Shown piece after piece: positions 54,959 to 63,681 of a stretch of DNA of 64,000 nt (position 1 is the stretch's first letter; the number at the start of each line of letters is the position of its first letter). The stretch is from an uncultured Duodenibacillus sp. Lineage in GTDB: Bacteria; Pseudomonadota; Gammaproteobacteria; Burkholderiales; Burkholderiaceae_F. The translations under genes were made by a program, and so were the position numbers. Under the pieces are notes generated by a model. The model saw only the letters and a list, made by a program, of their open reading frames with translations. It had not been told where the DNA came from and made no database searches. The DNA is taken from positions 1-64,000 of the forward strand of contig CALXQK010000015.1 of the NCBI GenBank assembly GCA_944390745.1, in the 5' to 3' direction.

Positions 54959-57223
54959 TCAGTCCCGCGCCGGCGCATCCTCGCGCACGCAGTCGAGCAT
55001 ATAGCGAATCGTTCCGTCGGCCTGCGGCACCTTCACCAGACCGTGCACGTCGCTTTCAAAGCCCGCAAAGCGCCGCGTGAAATCGCGCGCAAAGCGCAGA
55101 TACTCGACGATCTTGGCGTTGACGCGCTCGCCGGGCACCAGCAGCGGAATTCCCGGCGGATAGGGCGTCAGAAGCACGGCCGAGATGCGGCCCTCGAGCT
55201 CGTCGATCGGCAGCCGGTCGATCTCGCCGTGGGCGTATTTTGCATAGGCGTCGGTCGGACGCATCGCAGGCACCATCTCCGAGGTGTACATCTGCGTGGT
55301 GAGCCGCGCCACGTCGTAGCTGCGGTAGACCTCGTGAATCTGCTGGCAGAGATCGCGCAGACCGAGGTTTTCGTACTGCGGGAAGGCGGCGATGAACTTG
55401 GGCATCACGTGCCACAGGGGCGCATTGACGTCGTAGGCGTCCTTGAACTGCTGCAGCTCGGTCACCATCGTGTTCCAGCGGCCCTTGGTGATGCCGATCG
55501 TAAACATGATGAAAAACGAGTAGAGCCCCGTCTTTTCAACGATGATGCCGTGCTCGGCCAGGTACTTCGTCACCACCGCCGCGGGAATGCCGGTCTCGGC
55601 AAAGTCGCCCTGCACCGAAAGGCCGGGCGTGACGATCGTGCCCTTGATCGGATCGAGCATGTTGAAGCCCTCGGCCACGTCTCCGAAGCCGTGCCACTCG
55701 TCGTTGGCCGCGAGCATCCAGTCGCGCTGCTCGCCGCGGCCCTCCTCGGGCAGCCTGTCCGGCCCCCAGACCGTAAACCACCAGTCGCGGTAGTTGACGC
55801 CCACCTCGCGCATGGCGCGCCGGAAGTCCACGGCCTCCGCGATCGAGTCCTCCACGAGCGCGCGGCCCGCGCGGCCCTCCATCATCGCCGCGGCCACGTC
55901 GCAGCTGGCGATGATGGCGTACTGCGGCGACGTGGACGTGTGCATCATGAAGGCCTCGTTGAAGCTTGCACGGTCGAGCTTCTCGGTTTCCGAGTCCTGG
56001 ATGCAGATCTGGCTTGCCTGCGAGATGCCCGCAAGCAGCTTGTGCGTGGAGTGCGTCGCAAAGACGAGGCTTTTCTTGGTGCGCGCCTTGCTGCGGTCGA
56101 TGGCGTGCATGTTCTCATAAAAGCTCGAGAACGCCGCATGCGGCAGCCACGCCTCGTCAAAGTGCAGGATGTCGACCTTGCCGTCCAGGCGCGCCTTGAT
56201 CACCTCGTCGTTGTAGACGATGCCGTCGTAGGTCGACTGCGTGAGCGTCAGAATCCGGGGCTTGGCCTTCTTGTTCTTGATGAGGGGGTTGGCGGCGATC
56301 TTGCGCTCAATGTTTTCCCAGTCAAACTCCGACAGCGGAATCGGTCCGATGATGCCATAGTGGTTGCGCGTGGGCATCAGGAACACGGGAATCGCGCCCG
56401 TGAGCGTGATGGCGTGCAGAATCGACTTGTGGCAGTTGCGGTCGACGACCACGATGTCGCCCGGCGCAACCGTGTAGTTCCAGACGATCTTGTTGGAGGT
56501 CGAGGTGCCGTTGGTGACGAAAAACAGGTTGTCGCAGCCGAAGATGCGCGCGGCGTTTTGCTCGGACTTCGCCACCGGACCGGTGTGGTCGAGAAGCTGT
56601 CCGAGCTCCTCGACGGCGTTGCAGACGTCGGCGCGCAGCATGTTCTCGCCGAAGAACTGGTGAAACATCTGCCCGAGGGGGCTCTTGAGAAAGGCCACGC
56701 CGCCCGAGTGCCCGGGGCAGTGCCAGGAGTAGGAGCTGTCGGCCGCGTAGTGCGTCAGCGCCCGGAAAAAGGGCGGCGGCAGGCTCTTTAAGTACTCGCG
56801 CGCCTCGCGCACGATGTAGCGCGCCACGAAGTCGGGCGTGTCCTCAAACATGTTGATGAAGCCGTGCAGCTCGCGGGTGACGTCGTTGGGAATGCTCGGC
56901 GCCGTCTGCGTCTCCCCGTACAGAAAGATCGGCACGTCGGGGTTGCTTGAGCGCACCTTGCGCACGAAGTCGCGCAGCTCCTGCACCACCGCGCTCTCCT
57001 CGTCGGGACGGGCGAAGTCGTCGTCGTGCATGCTCACGATGAAGGCTGAGGCGCGGCTTGCCTGCCGCGCCAGGCTTGTGAGATCCGAAAACGCGGTAAC
57101 GGCGCGCACCTCGACGTCCTGCGCCTCGATGGCCTGCGCAAGGTCGCGGATGCCGAGACCGGAGACATTCTCCGAGTGATAGTCCTCGTCGATGATGACG
57201 ATCGGAAAGTGATACTTGAACAT
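54959..57223 (-). CDS. Orn/Lys/Arg decarboxylase (biodegradative, AdiA-like)
   Basis: 754 residues, the size of AdiA (755). Domains: N-terminal wing/flavodoxin-like (1-130), PLP-dependent core (150-600), C-terminal domain. The Schiff-base Lys is K395 in FATHSTHKLLAG; also SSYSWHCPGHSGGVAF, VTNGTSTSNKIV (phosphate binding) and HFDEAWLPHAAFS, with the Asp that pairs with the pyridine N. It decarboxylates a basic amino acid (arginine, lysine or ornithine); the exact one is not evident. Such enzymes consume protons in acid resistance. No antiporter gene adjoins. Upstream it is divergent from gmk. Confidence 0.9.
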   Translation of the reverse strand: MFKYHFPIVIIDEDYHSENVSGLGIRDLAQAIEAQDVEVRAVTAFSDLTSLARQASRASAFIVSMHDDDFARPDEESAVVQELRDFVRKVRSSNPDVPIFLYGETQTAPSIPNDVTRELHGFINMFEDTPDFVARYIVREAREYLKSLPPPFFRALTHYAADSSYSWHCPGHSGGVAFLKSPLGQMFHQFFGENMLRADVCNAVEELGQLLDHTGPVAKSEQNAARIFGCDNLFFVTNGTSTSNKIVWNYTVAPGDIVVVDRNCHKSILHAITLTGAIPVFLMPTRNHYGIIGPIPLSEFDWENIERKIAANPLIKNKKAKPRILTLTQSTYDGIVYNDEVIKARLDGKVDILHFDEAWLPHAAFSSFYENMHAIDRSKARTKKSLVFATHSTHKLLAGISQASQICIQDSETEKLDRASFNEAFMMHTSTSPQYAIIASCDVAAAMMEGRAGRALVEDSIAEAVDFRRAMREVGVNYRDWWFTVWGPDRLPEEGRGEQRDWMLAANDEWHGFGDVAEGFNMLDPIKGTIVTPGLSVQGDFAETGIPAAVVTKYLAEHGIIVEKTGLYSFFIMFTIGITKGRWNTMVTELQQFKDAYDVNAPLWHVMPKFIAAFPQYENLGLRDLCQQIHEVYRSYDVARLTTQMYTSEMVPAMRPTDAYAKYAHGEIDRLPIDELEGRISAVLLTPYPPGIPLLVPGERVNAKIVEYLRFARDFTRRFAGFESDVHGLVKVPQADGTIRYMLDCVREDAPARD

Positions 57224-57514
57224 GAGTGCTCTTGCGTTGGGAGGTGATGAGGGAAAGCGGCGGCGGCCGAAGACGTCGGGCGCGCCCGCCGGCGCGCGCG
57301 AAATTCCGGGATTTTGCCTCTGCGTGCGGCAATAGTAGCGGGTTTGGCGGCGGGTTTGGACTGCCGCCGCGCAAAGGGCGGCGGCTCAAGGGCCGGGCGC
57401 GCCGCCCGATGCCGCCGCGCGCTGATGCTCTAAAATTCAGCCGCCGGTCGATTCCCCGCGCCGGGAGATCGGCCCCAGGATGCACCTTTTTTCCCCTTTG
57501 CGAGAGCCGCAAGC
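57224..57514. other. 291-base divergent gap between the decarboxylase and gmk
   Basis: Contains a TAAAAT -10 (57431-57436) for gmk. The decarboxylase side is GC-rich with no clear promoter. No gene. Confidence 0.5.
57431..57436 (+). promoter_or_regulatory. Probable -10 element of gmk
   Basis: CTCTAAAATTC, 84 bases before the start codon; no clear -35. Confidence 0.4.
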
Positions 57515-58168
57515 ATGATGACCAGCACTTCTTCCGCGCCCCTGCCGCGCTGCCACGGCAGACTCTTCATGGTGACCGCCCCCTCGGGCGCGGGCAAGAG
57601 CTCGCTTGTCGGGGCGCTTCTCAACCTTGACCATGCGCTCATGCTCTCGATTTCGCACACCACCCGCGCCCCGCGCCCGGGCGAGGTCAACGGGCGCGAG
57701 TACCACTTCATTTCGGTTCCCGAGTTCGAGGAGCGCAAGCAAAAGGGCGAGTTTCTCGAGTCCGCCCTCGTGCACGGCAACTACTACGGCACGAGCCGCG
57801 TCTGGATCGAGCAGCAGATGCTCGCCGGCCGCGACGTCCTGCTTGAGATCGACTGGCAGGGCGCGCGCCAGGTGCGCTCGCGCTTTCCCGACACCGTGGG
57901 CATCTTCATTCTGCCGCCCTCGATCGACACGCTCTCGGCGCGCCTGCACAAGCGCGGCACCGACAGCGAGGCGACCATTGCGCGGCGCCTGATGGGCGCC
58001 GGAGCTGAAATTGCGCACGCGCCCGAATTCGAGTACGTGATCGTCAACGACGACTTCGAGACGGCGCTCTCGCAGCTGCAGGCGATCGTCACCGCCTCGC
58101 GGCTGACCTTCCGGCACCAGGCGGTGCGCCTGCGCGAGCAGTTCATCGCCCTCGGCGTCCCCGTCTAG
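57515..58168 (+). CDS. gmk: Guanylate kinase
   Basis: 217 residues. Phosphorylates GMP to GDP. P-loop APSGAGKSS at 22-30, GMP-binding [39 protein letters not shown]. Starts with two ATG codons; either could serve. It is followed by rpoZ and spoT, the usual gmk-rpoZ-spoT order, although a -10-like TAAAAT and a terminator after rpoZ suggest separate transcripts. Confidence 0.97.
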   Translation: MMTSTSSAPLPRCHGRLFMVTAPSGAGKSSLVGALLNLDHALMLSISHTTRAPRPGEVNGREYHFISVPEFEERKQKGEFLESALVHGNYYGTSRVWIEQQMLAGRDVLLEIDWQGARQVRSRFPDTVGIFILPPSIDTLSARLHKRGTDSEATIARRLMGAGAEIAHAPEFEYVIVNDDFETALSQLQAIVTASRLTFRHQAVRLREQFIALGVPV

Positions 58169-58483
58169 GACGAGATTGCCCGCCGGGTTTTTTCCCGTTT
58201 GGAAATTGTCGGCTAAAATCAGTCCCTGAAGAGCCTTGCGCCGCAAGCCGGCCGGATGACGCGCCTGTCCATGGATGCGATCCGGCCCCTGCCGTCCGGA
58301 ATGCCCTGCCGCAGCCCTGCGCACGCGGGATGCGGCGCAGCGACGGACCGCCGCCCAAGGCAGAGCAGCGCCCCGCGAAAGTCCGCTCTCCGGGGCGTTT
58401 TCACCCGTGCGCGGCGCGCCGCCGGCCGCCGCCCGGTTCCTCTGAGTGTTTTCCCAAGCTTCTTTTTTTGTCTGCATTGCAAA
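58169..58483. other. 315-base gap between gmk and rpoZ
   Basis: TAAAAT at 58214-58219 in GGCTAAAATC is the only promoter-like element, about 265 bases before rpoZ. The rest is GC-rich with no gene; just before rpoZ the DNA becomes T-rich. Confidence 0.5.
58214..58219 (+). promoter_or_regulatory. Probable -10 element of the rpoZ transcript
   Basis: GGCTAAAATC, identical in eight of its ten bases-plus-flank pattern to the one before the gene at 10978; no TTGACA-like -35. Confidence 0.4.
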
Positions 58484-58684
58484 ATGGCACGCATTACTGT
58501 TGAAGATTGCCTCCGAAAGATTCCCAACCGCTTTGAGATGGTGCTGTGCGCGGCCTACCGCGCCCGCCTCATCACGCAGGGCCATGCGCCGAAGATCGAC
58601 GCCAAGGACAAGCCCACCGTGATCGCCCTGCGCGAAATCGCCCAGGGTCTCACCGGACGGGAAATGCTCGAGCGCGTCTCCTAG
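58484..58684 (+). CDS. rpoZ: RNA polymerase omega subunit
   Basis: 66 residues (family usual 65-95). Assists assembly of the beta' subunit and forms part of the ppGpp site 1. [20 protein letters not shown] is the standard start, and A-x-x-R-A-R-x-L and [15 protein letters not shown] complete the fold. Located between gmk and spoT as usual. Confidence 0.96.
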   Translation: MARITVEDCLRKIPNRFEMVLCAAYRARLITQGHAPKIDAKDKPTVIALREIAQGLTGREMLERVS

Positions 58685-58764
58685 AGACGCCGCAAAGCGC
58701 CCCTGCCGCGGGCGCCGGGGAGCCTGACGGCTCCTCCCGGTCCGGGGCAGAACATAAAAAAAGA

Positions 58765-58810
58765 AAAACGCCGCCGGAAGACAAGAAGAACAAGCTTCGG
58801 GCGGCGTTTT
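58765..58810 (+). terminator. Rho-independent terminator after rpoZ
   Basis: AAAACGCCGCCGGAAG pairs with CTTCGGGCGGCGTTTT (one mismatch). It ends at the in-frame TTG of spoT, which argues that spoT begins later. Confidence 0.8.
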
Positions 58811-58829
58811 GTTTGATCGGGAAGAGTTC

Positions 58830-61193
58830 ATGCTGTTCAACGCCCCTCCAGCCGCCGCCCGAGGCAGCAAGCCCTACCAGCCGTTTCCCCCCGCGGCTTC
58901 CGCTCCCCGCCCGAGCGAGCCTGCGGCCGTCTCCGACGAGGAGGACTACGACGCGGCCTATCTCGACGCGCGCGCCGACTCCAAGGTGAGCCAGGAGGCC
59001 GACCTTCCCCTCTTCTCCCCCGTCACGGCCACCTGCAGCATCGTCACGTCAAGCGAGCTGCTTGACCGCTGCAGCCAGTACCTCTCGCAGTCCGACGTCG
59101 ACCGCATCCGCCACGCCTTTCAGTACGCCGACGAGGCGCACCTCGGGCAGTACCGCAAGTCGGGCGAGCCCTACATCACCCACCCGCTGGCCGTGGCGAA
59201 CATCCTCGCGCAGTGGCATCTTGACGCCACCACCGTCTGCGCGGGCCTCATGCACGACGTGCTCGAGGACACGCAGGTGGCGAAAATTGAGATGGCCGAG
59301 CGCTTCGGCGCCGAGGTCACCGAACTCGTCGACGGCGTGAGCAAGCTCGACAAGCTGCGCTTCTCCTCAAGCGAGGTCGCGCAGGCCGAAAGCTTCAGAA
59401 AGATGCTTCTGGCCATGTGCCGCGACGTGCGCGTGATTCTCGTCAAGCTTGCCGATCGTCTGCACAATCTCAGAACGCTCGGCGTCATGCGCCCTGAAAA
59501 GCGCCGGCGCATCGCCAAGGAAACGCTTGAAATCTACGTGCCGATCGCCCACCGGCTGGGCCTCAACCAGGTCTACCGGGAGCTGCAGGAGCTGTCGTTT
59601 CTAAATTTCTACCCGCGCCGCTACGCCGTGCTGCGCGAAAACGTCATCATGGCCCGCGGCAACCGCCGTGCGGTGCTCGAGCGGATTCTGCGCGAGACGC
59701 GCGCGGCGCTGCCGCGCCACGGCATCATCGCCCAGGTGCAGGGCCGCGACAAGACGATCTACGGCATCTACAACCGCATGCGCGACACGCACGCCTCGTT
59801 TTCCGACGTGCTCGACATCTACGGCTTTCGCGTCATCGTGCGCACGCGCGAGGAATGCTATCTCACCCTCGGCGCCCTGCACGAGCTCTACAAGCCCGTG
59901 CATGCGCGCTTCAAGGACTTCATCGCCATTCCCAAGGCCAACGGCTACCAGAGCCTGCATACGACCGTCATCGGCCCCTTCGGCACCCCGGTCGAGTATC
60001 AGATCCGCACCGAGGAGATGCACCGCATCGACGAGATGGGCATCCTCTCGCACTGGCTCTACAACGACGGGCTCGACACGAGCGAACTGCAGAACATGGT
60101 GACGGCCTGGCTGCAGAGCCTGATGGAGATTCAGCGCACGAGCGCCGACAGCAGCGAATTTCTGGAAAACATCAAGATCGATCTCTTTCCAGACCGCGTC
60201 TACGTCTTCACGCCCAAGAGCAAGATCATCAGTCTGCCGCAGGGGTCCTGCCCGGTGGACTTCGCCTACCAGATCCACACCGACGTCGGCAACAAGACCG
60301 TGCGCTGCCGCATCAACGGCGAGATGCAGCCGCTCTCCACGCAGCTCAAGAACGGCGACATGGTCGAGATCATCACCGCGCCGGACGCCGAGCCCGATCC
60401 GGAGTGGCTCAACTTCGCGCGCAGCGGCAAGGCCCGCGCCGAGGTGCGCCAGTACCTGCGCTCGCTCTCGCCCGAGGAGTCCGTCGAGCTCGGCCGGCGC
60501 GTGCTCGCAAAGGCCGCCTCGGAGGCCAAGCTCGACATCGAGGCCGTGCCCGAGCACGTCTGGCATGATCTTCTGATGGACACCGGCGCCGAGAACCGCT
60601 CCAGGCTCTACGCCGACATCGGCCAGGCGCGGCTTTTTGCCGCCGGCGTCGTCGGCCGCATCCTCAACATCCTGCACAACAACCGCGCCGACCACCACGC
60701 CCCGGAGACGGCCGTCACCATCCGCGGCACCGAGGGCATGGCCGTCCAGCTTGCCAGCTGCTGCCATCCGGTTCCGGGCGACGCCATCTGGGGCTTCATG
60801 CGCAAGGGCCACGGCCTGTCGGTGCATCGGGCCGACTGCGAGCACGTGCGCCGCGGCCGTCAAAGCGACCCGCAGCGCTGGATGCCCGTGGGCTGGAAGG
60901 ACGACATCGGAGGCGAGGCGCACTTCAGCGTTCCGCTCGAGATCACCGTCACCGACGAGCGCGCGGCAATCGCCGCCATTGCCGCCGAACTGGCCAAGGC
61001 AGGCTCCTCGATCGTGGGCGTAAACCTTGAGGACGACAAGGGCGCCTCCGACACCCTGCACCTCACCATCCAGGTGCGCAGCCGCCTGCACCTGCTGCAC
61101 GTGATGCGCGGGCTTCTGCACCTGTCGACCGTCACCACGGTGGCGCGGCGCCTTGACGGCGACAAGCGCCAGATGCTGCCCGCCGAGGACTAG
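58830..61193 (+). CDS. spoT: Bifunctional (p)ppGpp synthetase/hydrolase
   Basis: 787 residues from ATG 58830 (GGGAAGAG upstream). Domains: N-terminal extension of about 75 residues; HD hydrolase with its metal motif HDVLEDT at 142-148 (intact, so hydrolysis is expected); synthetase with GRDKTIYGIYNRMRDTHASFSDVLDIYGFRVI; TGS (DRVYVFTPKSKIISLPQGSCPVDFAYQIHTDVG); CC/ZFD (QLASCCHPVPGDAIWGF); ACT (VSVPLEITVTDERAAIAAIAAELAKAGSSIVGV, approximately). RFDD-type versus EXDD-type charge cannot be fixed by eye, but the R-x-K motif matches bifunctional enzymes. Confidence 0.95.
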   Translation: MLFNAPPAAARGSKPYQPFPPAASAPRPSEPAAVSDEEDYDAAYLDARADSKVSQEADLPLFSPVTATCSIVTSSELLDRCSQYLSQSDVDRIRHAFQYADEAHLGQYRKSGEPYITHPLAVANILAQWHLDATTVCAGLMHDVLEDTQVAKIEMAERFGAEVTELVDGVSKLDKLRFSSSEVAQAESFRKMLLAMCRDVRVILVKLADRLHNLRTLGVMRPEKRRRIAKETLEIYVPIAHRLGLNQVYRELQELSFLNFYPRRYAVLRENVIMARGNRRAVLERILRETRAALPRHGIIAQVQGRDKTIYGIYNRMRDTHASFSDVLDIYGFRVIVRTREECYLTLGALHELYKPVHARFKDFIAIPKANGYQSLHTTVIGPFGTPVEYQIRTEEMHRIDEMGILSHWLYNDGLDTSELQNMVTAWLQSLMEIQRTSADSSEFLENIKIDLFPDRVYVFTPKSKIISLPQGSCPVDFAYQIHTDVGNKTVRCRINGEMQPLSTQLKNGDMVEIITAPDAEPDPEWLNFARSGKARAEVRQYLRSLSPEESVELGRRVLAKAASEAKLDIEAVPEHVWHDLLMDTGAENRSRLYADIGQARLFAAGVVGRILNILHNNRADHHAPETAVTIRGTEGMAVQLASCCHPVPGDAIWGFMRKGHGLSVHRADCEHVRRGRQSDPQRWMPVGWKDDIGGEAHFSVPLEITVTDERAAIAAIAAELAKAGSSIVGVNLEDDKGASDTLHLTIQVRSRLHLLHVMRGLLHLSTVTTVARRLDGDKRQMLPAED

Positions 61194-61269
61194 CCCAGCC
61201 TGCGCAGGGCGCGGCCGCCGGCCTGTCTTCGCGCGCGGGCCCTGGGCAAGCTCCCGGGGATGCGGGCGG

Positions 61270-61854
61270 CTAGCGCTTGGGCGGATCGTTGGTGTAGACC
61301 ACCTCGATCACCTCGAGCAGCTCGACGCGCGCAGGATGGTCGATCGTCGCCGGCGTCGGCAGCTTCACCTGATCGCCCTCGCGCTGGCGCAGAAAGACGC
61401 GCGCAATGGGGCTCACCCAGCTCACGTCCCCGTGATCGGGGTCGGCCTCGTCGATGCCCACGATGCGGATCGTGTGCTCGGTGCCCGTGGTGAGGTTTTC
61501 ATAGGTGACGGTGGCTCCGAAGAAAATCTGGTCGGTGGGCGGGCGCTTCTCGGGGTCGACCACCTCGGCCGACTCGATGCGCTTGTTGAGAAACCGGATG
61601 CGCCGGTCAATCTCGCGCAGACGGCGCTTGCCGTACTGATAGTCGCCGTTTTCGGATCGATCGCCGTTGCTTGCGGCCCAGCTCACCACGTTGACCACGC
61701 TCGGGCGCTCGACGTTGACGAGCTTCTCGCGCTCGTCGAGCAGCCGCCGGTAGCAGGCCGGCGTCATGTAGTTCTTCGTGTTGGGCGGCAGGCCCGGCAG
61801 CCGGACCTCCTCGCCGTCGTCGTCTTCAAGTGCTTGTTCGGACATCGTCTTCAT
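61270..61854 (-). CDS. greB: Transcription elongation factor GreB
   Basis: 194 residues from ATG 61854 (a TTG six codons upstream and a second ATG three codons downstream are alternatives). N-terminal antiparallel coiled coil (YMTPACYRRLLDEREKLVNVERPSVVNVVSWAASNGDRSENGDYQYGKRRLREIDRRIRFLNKRIE) with the acidic tip D..SENGDY that supports RNA cleavage in backtracked polymerase. C-terminal FKBP-like domain. WAASNGDRSENGDYQYGK is GreB-like rather than GreA. Convergent with spoT. Confidence 0.94.
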   Translation of the reverse strand: MKTMSEQALEDDDGEEVRLPGLPPNTKNYMTPACYRRLLDEREKLVNVERPSVVNVVSWAASNGDRSENGDYQYGKRRLREIDRRIRFLNKRIESAEVVDPEKRPPTDQIFFGATVTYENLTTGTEHTIRIVGIDEADPDHGDVSWVSPIARVFLRQREGDQVKLPTPATIDHPARVELLEVIEVVYTNDPPKR

Positions 61855-61976
61855 AAAGAGCGGCGCCCGCAAGCCCTTCAGCAGGCCGGGCGCACAGAGG
61901 AGTGCATGCAGGCCGCCCCGGACAAGGAGCGGCCCCGACAGAGCCGCCGCCGGGCGGCACTCCGATCAAGGTCGAA

Positions 61977-62720
61977 TCACGACCCGAAGTAGGCCTTGCA
62001 GACCTCCCGGGGGTCGCCGTCCATCATCATGCGGCCGTGATCGAGCCACACGGCGCGGTTGCACACGCGCTCGATGAGCGCGCGCGAGTGGCTCGCAATG
62101 ACGAGAATCTTAGTCTGCTCGACAAGCTTCGTGAGCCGCTGCTCGGCCTTGCGCTGGAAGTTCTGGTCGCCCACGGCAAGCCACTCGTCCATCAGCAGCA
62201 CCTCGGGCGCGGACTGCGTCGAGACGGTGAAGGCCACGCGCATCTGCATGCCGCTTGAGTAGGTCTTCATCGGCAGGTTGATGAAGTTTCCAAGCTCCGA
62301 GTACTCGATGATCTTGGGCAGCTCCCGGTCGATCTCCTCGCGCGACATCCCGAGCAGCGTTCCGCGCAGGTAGATGTTCTCAATGCCCGTCGACTCGCCG
62401 TCGGTCCCAAGGTTGATGTCCAGAAGCGAGCCGATACTGCCGTTCACCTCGGCGCGGCCCGAGGTGGGCGCATACACGCCCCCGAGCACCCGAAGCAGCG
62501 TGCTCTTGCCCGAGCCGTTGCAGCCCAGAAGTCCCACGCGCTCGCCGTCGTCGACGCGCAGATTGATGTCGTCAAGAGCCCGCACCACCGGGGCGCTCGC
62601 TGCGTCGGCCGCAATGCGCCCGCCCGTGGCGATGTTCATGAGCGACTTTTTAAAGGAGCGGTTTTGCGAGGCGAAGATCGGAAAATCCACTCGAACGTGA
62701 GAAAAATCAATGTAGGCCAT
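61977..62720 (-). CDS. Polysaccharide-export ABC transporter, ATP-binding subunit (Wzt/KpsT-like)
   Basis: 247 residues. Walker A GCNGSGKS at 66-73, signature YSSGMQMRVAFTVST, Walker B VLLMDEWLAVGD, H-loop ASHSRAL. The long N-terminal stretch before Walker A and the block LGSTDGESTGIENIYLRG-like region (GTDGESTGIENIYLRG here) are typical of O-antigen/capsule/teichoic exporters. It has no C-terminal carbohydrate-binding domain, so it resembles KpsT more than large Wzt. Starts 21 bases after the permease gene ends. Confidence 0.92.
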   Translation of the reverse strand: MAYIDFSHVRVDFPIFASQNRSFKKSLMNIATGGRIAADAASAPVVRALDDINLRVDDGERVGLLGCNGSGKSTLLRVLGGVYAPTSGRAEVNGSIGSLLDINLGTDGESTGIENIYLRGTLLGMSREEIDRELPKIIEYSELGNFINLPMKTYSSGMQMRVAFTVSTQSAPEVLLMDEWLAVGDQNFQRKAEQRLTKLVEQTKILVIASHSRALIERVCNRAVWLDHGRMMMDGDPREVCKAYFGS

Positions 62721-62741
62721 GGGTTTGCGTCCTCCCGCGCA

Positions 62742-63572
62742 TCAGAGCCAGTAGGCCACGCGGCGGCGCGCGCGTCCGAGAAGCCACAGCGCAAAGAGCC
62801 ACCCTGCGCAGGCCATGCCGATGGTCACTGTCCAGTTGAGCATCGTGGGCGTGGCGCCCAGAATCGGGTCGCGGATGACGGCAAGCATGTGGTAGATCGG
62901 ATTGGGCTCAAGAATCATGCTCGCCGAGCGGGCGGGCAGCGCCGAGGGCATCCAGATGATGGGCGAGACGTAGAAGGCCACCTGCACGAGCGAGTTGATG
63001 ATCTGCGTGACGTCGCGAAAGCGCGTGCAGAACACCGCGCAGCACGCCGCCATCCAGAGCAGGTTGAGCGAAACCACGACAAACCCTGGAATCGCCCACA
63101 GCGCCGTGAGACCGATCCCCTTGCCCAGAATGAGGCAGACAAACGGGAAGATCAGCAGGTTGTGCCCGAGGATGATCGTGTTGCGCCAGTACATGCGCAG
63201 CACGTAGACGAAAAACGGAATGGGCATCTGCCGGATCATGCCCTCGACCGAGGTGAAGGCCGTGCACCCCTCGGTGACGACCGTGCTCATGAAGGTCCAC
63301 AGGATGAGGCCGATCGTGAGAAACGGCAGGTAGCTTTCCATCGGCGACTTGAGCACCGCGCCGAACACGATGCCGAGCGCGGCGATCATCACCGCCATGC
63401 TCACAGTGATCCAGAACGGTCCGAGCACCGAGCGGCGGTAGCGCTGCCTGATGTCCTGCCAGCCGAAGACCGTCACAAGGCGCAGCTGCCGAAACGTCGC
63501 GGCCAGATCACCAACCGCAGCAGCAATGTTGCCCGCAACCGTCGAGGGCTGCTGAGAATGTATGAAACCCAT
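62742..63572 (-). CDS. Polysaccharide-export ABC transporter, permease (Wzm/KpsM-like)
   Basis: 276 residues, six membrane spans (ABC2_membrane). Family motifs: LRLVTVFGWQDIRQRYRRSVLGPFWITVSMAVMI and NPIYHMLAVIRDPILGATP near the C-terminus. Inner-membrane channel exporting a polysaccharide linked to undecaprenyl-PP or another lipid. It forms a pair with the ATPase gene; the genes for the polymer itself are not in this window. Confidence 0.92.
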   Translation of the reverse strand: MGFIHSQQPSTVAGNIAAAVGDLAATFRQLRLVTVFGWQDIRQRYRRSVLGPFWITVSMAVMIAALGIVFGAVLKSPMESYLPFLTIGLILWTFMSTVVTEGCTAFTSVEGMIRQMPIPFFVYVLRMYWRNTIILGHNLLIFPFVCLILGKGIGLTALWAIPGFVVVSLNLLWMAACCAVFCTRFRDVTQIINSLVQVAFYVSPIIWMPSALPARSASMILEPNPIYHMLAVIRDPILGATPTMLNWTVTIGMACAGWLFALWLLGRARRRVAYWL

Positions 63573-63585
63573 GGGTCAATCTTTG

Positions 63586-63625
63586 AAGAAAAAACAAAAA
63601 ACAAAACGTCCCCGGCCCCGGGCCG
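63586..63625 (-). terminator. Rho-independent terminator after creA
   Basis: CGGCCC-G-GGGCCG palindrome (63613-63625) followed on the minus strand by GGACGTTTTGTTTTTTGTTTTTTC. It separates creA from the ABC transporter. Confidence 0.7.
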
Positions 63626-63681
63626 TGAAAAATTCGCCGCGCGCCCCTGCGCCGGACGCCGGCCTCGCCCGCAAAAGGGGC

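Noticed and set aside
55043-56791. Plus-strand open frame (582 codons) opposite the decarboxylase
   Set aside because: Antisense shadow; the decarboxylase strand carries all PLP-enzyme motifs.
58809-58829. TTG start for spoT at 58809
   Set aside because: It lies inside the last bases of the rpoZ terminator stem; ATG 58830 has its own GGGAAGAG ribosome binding site.
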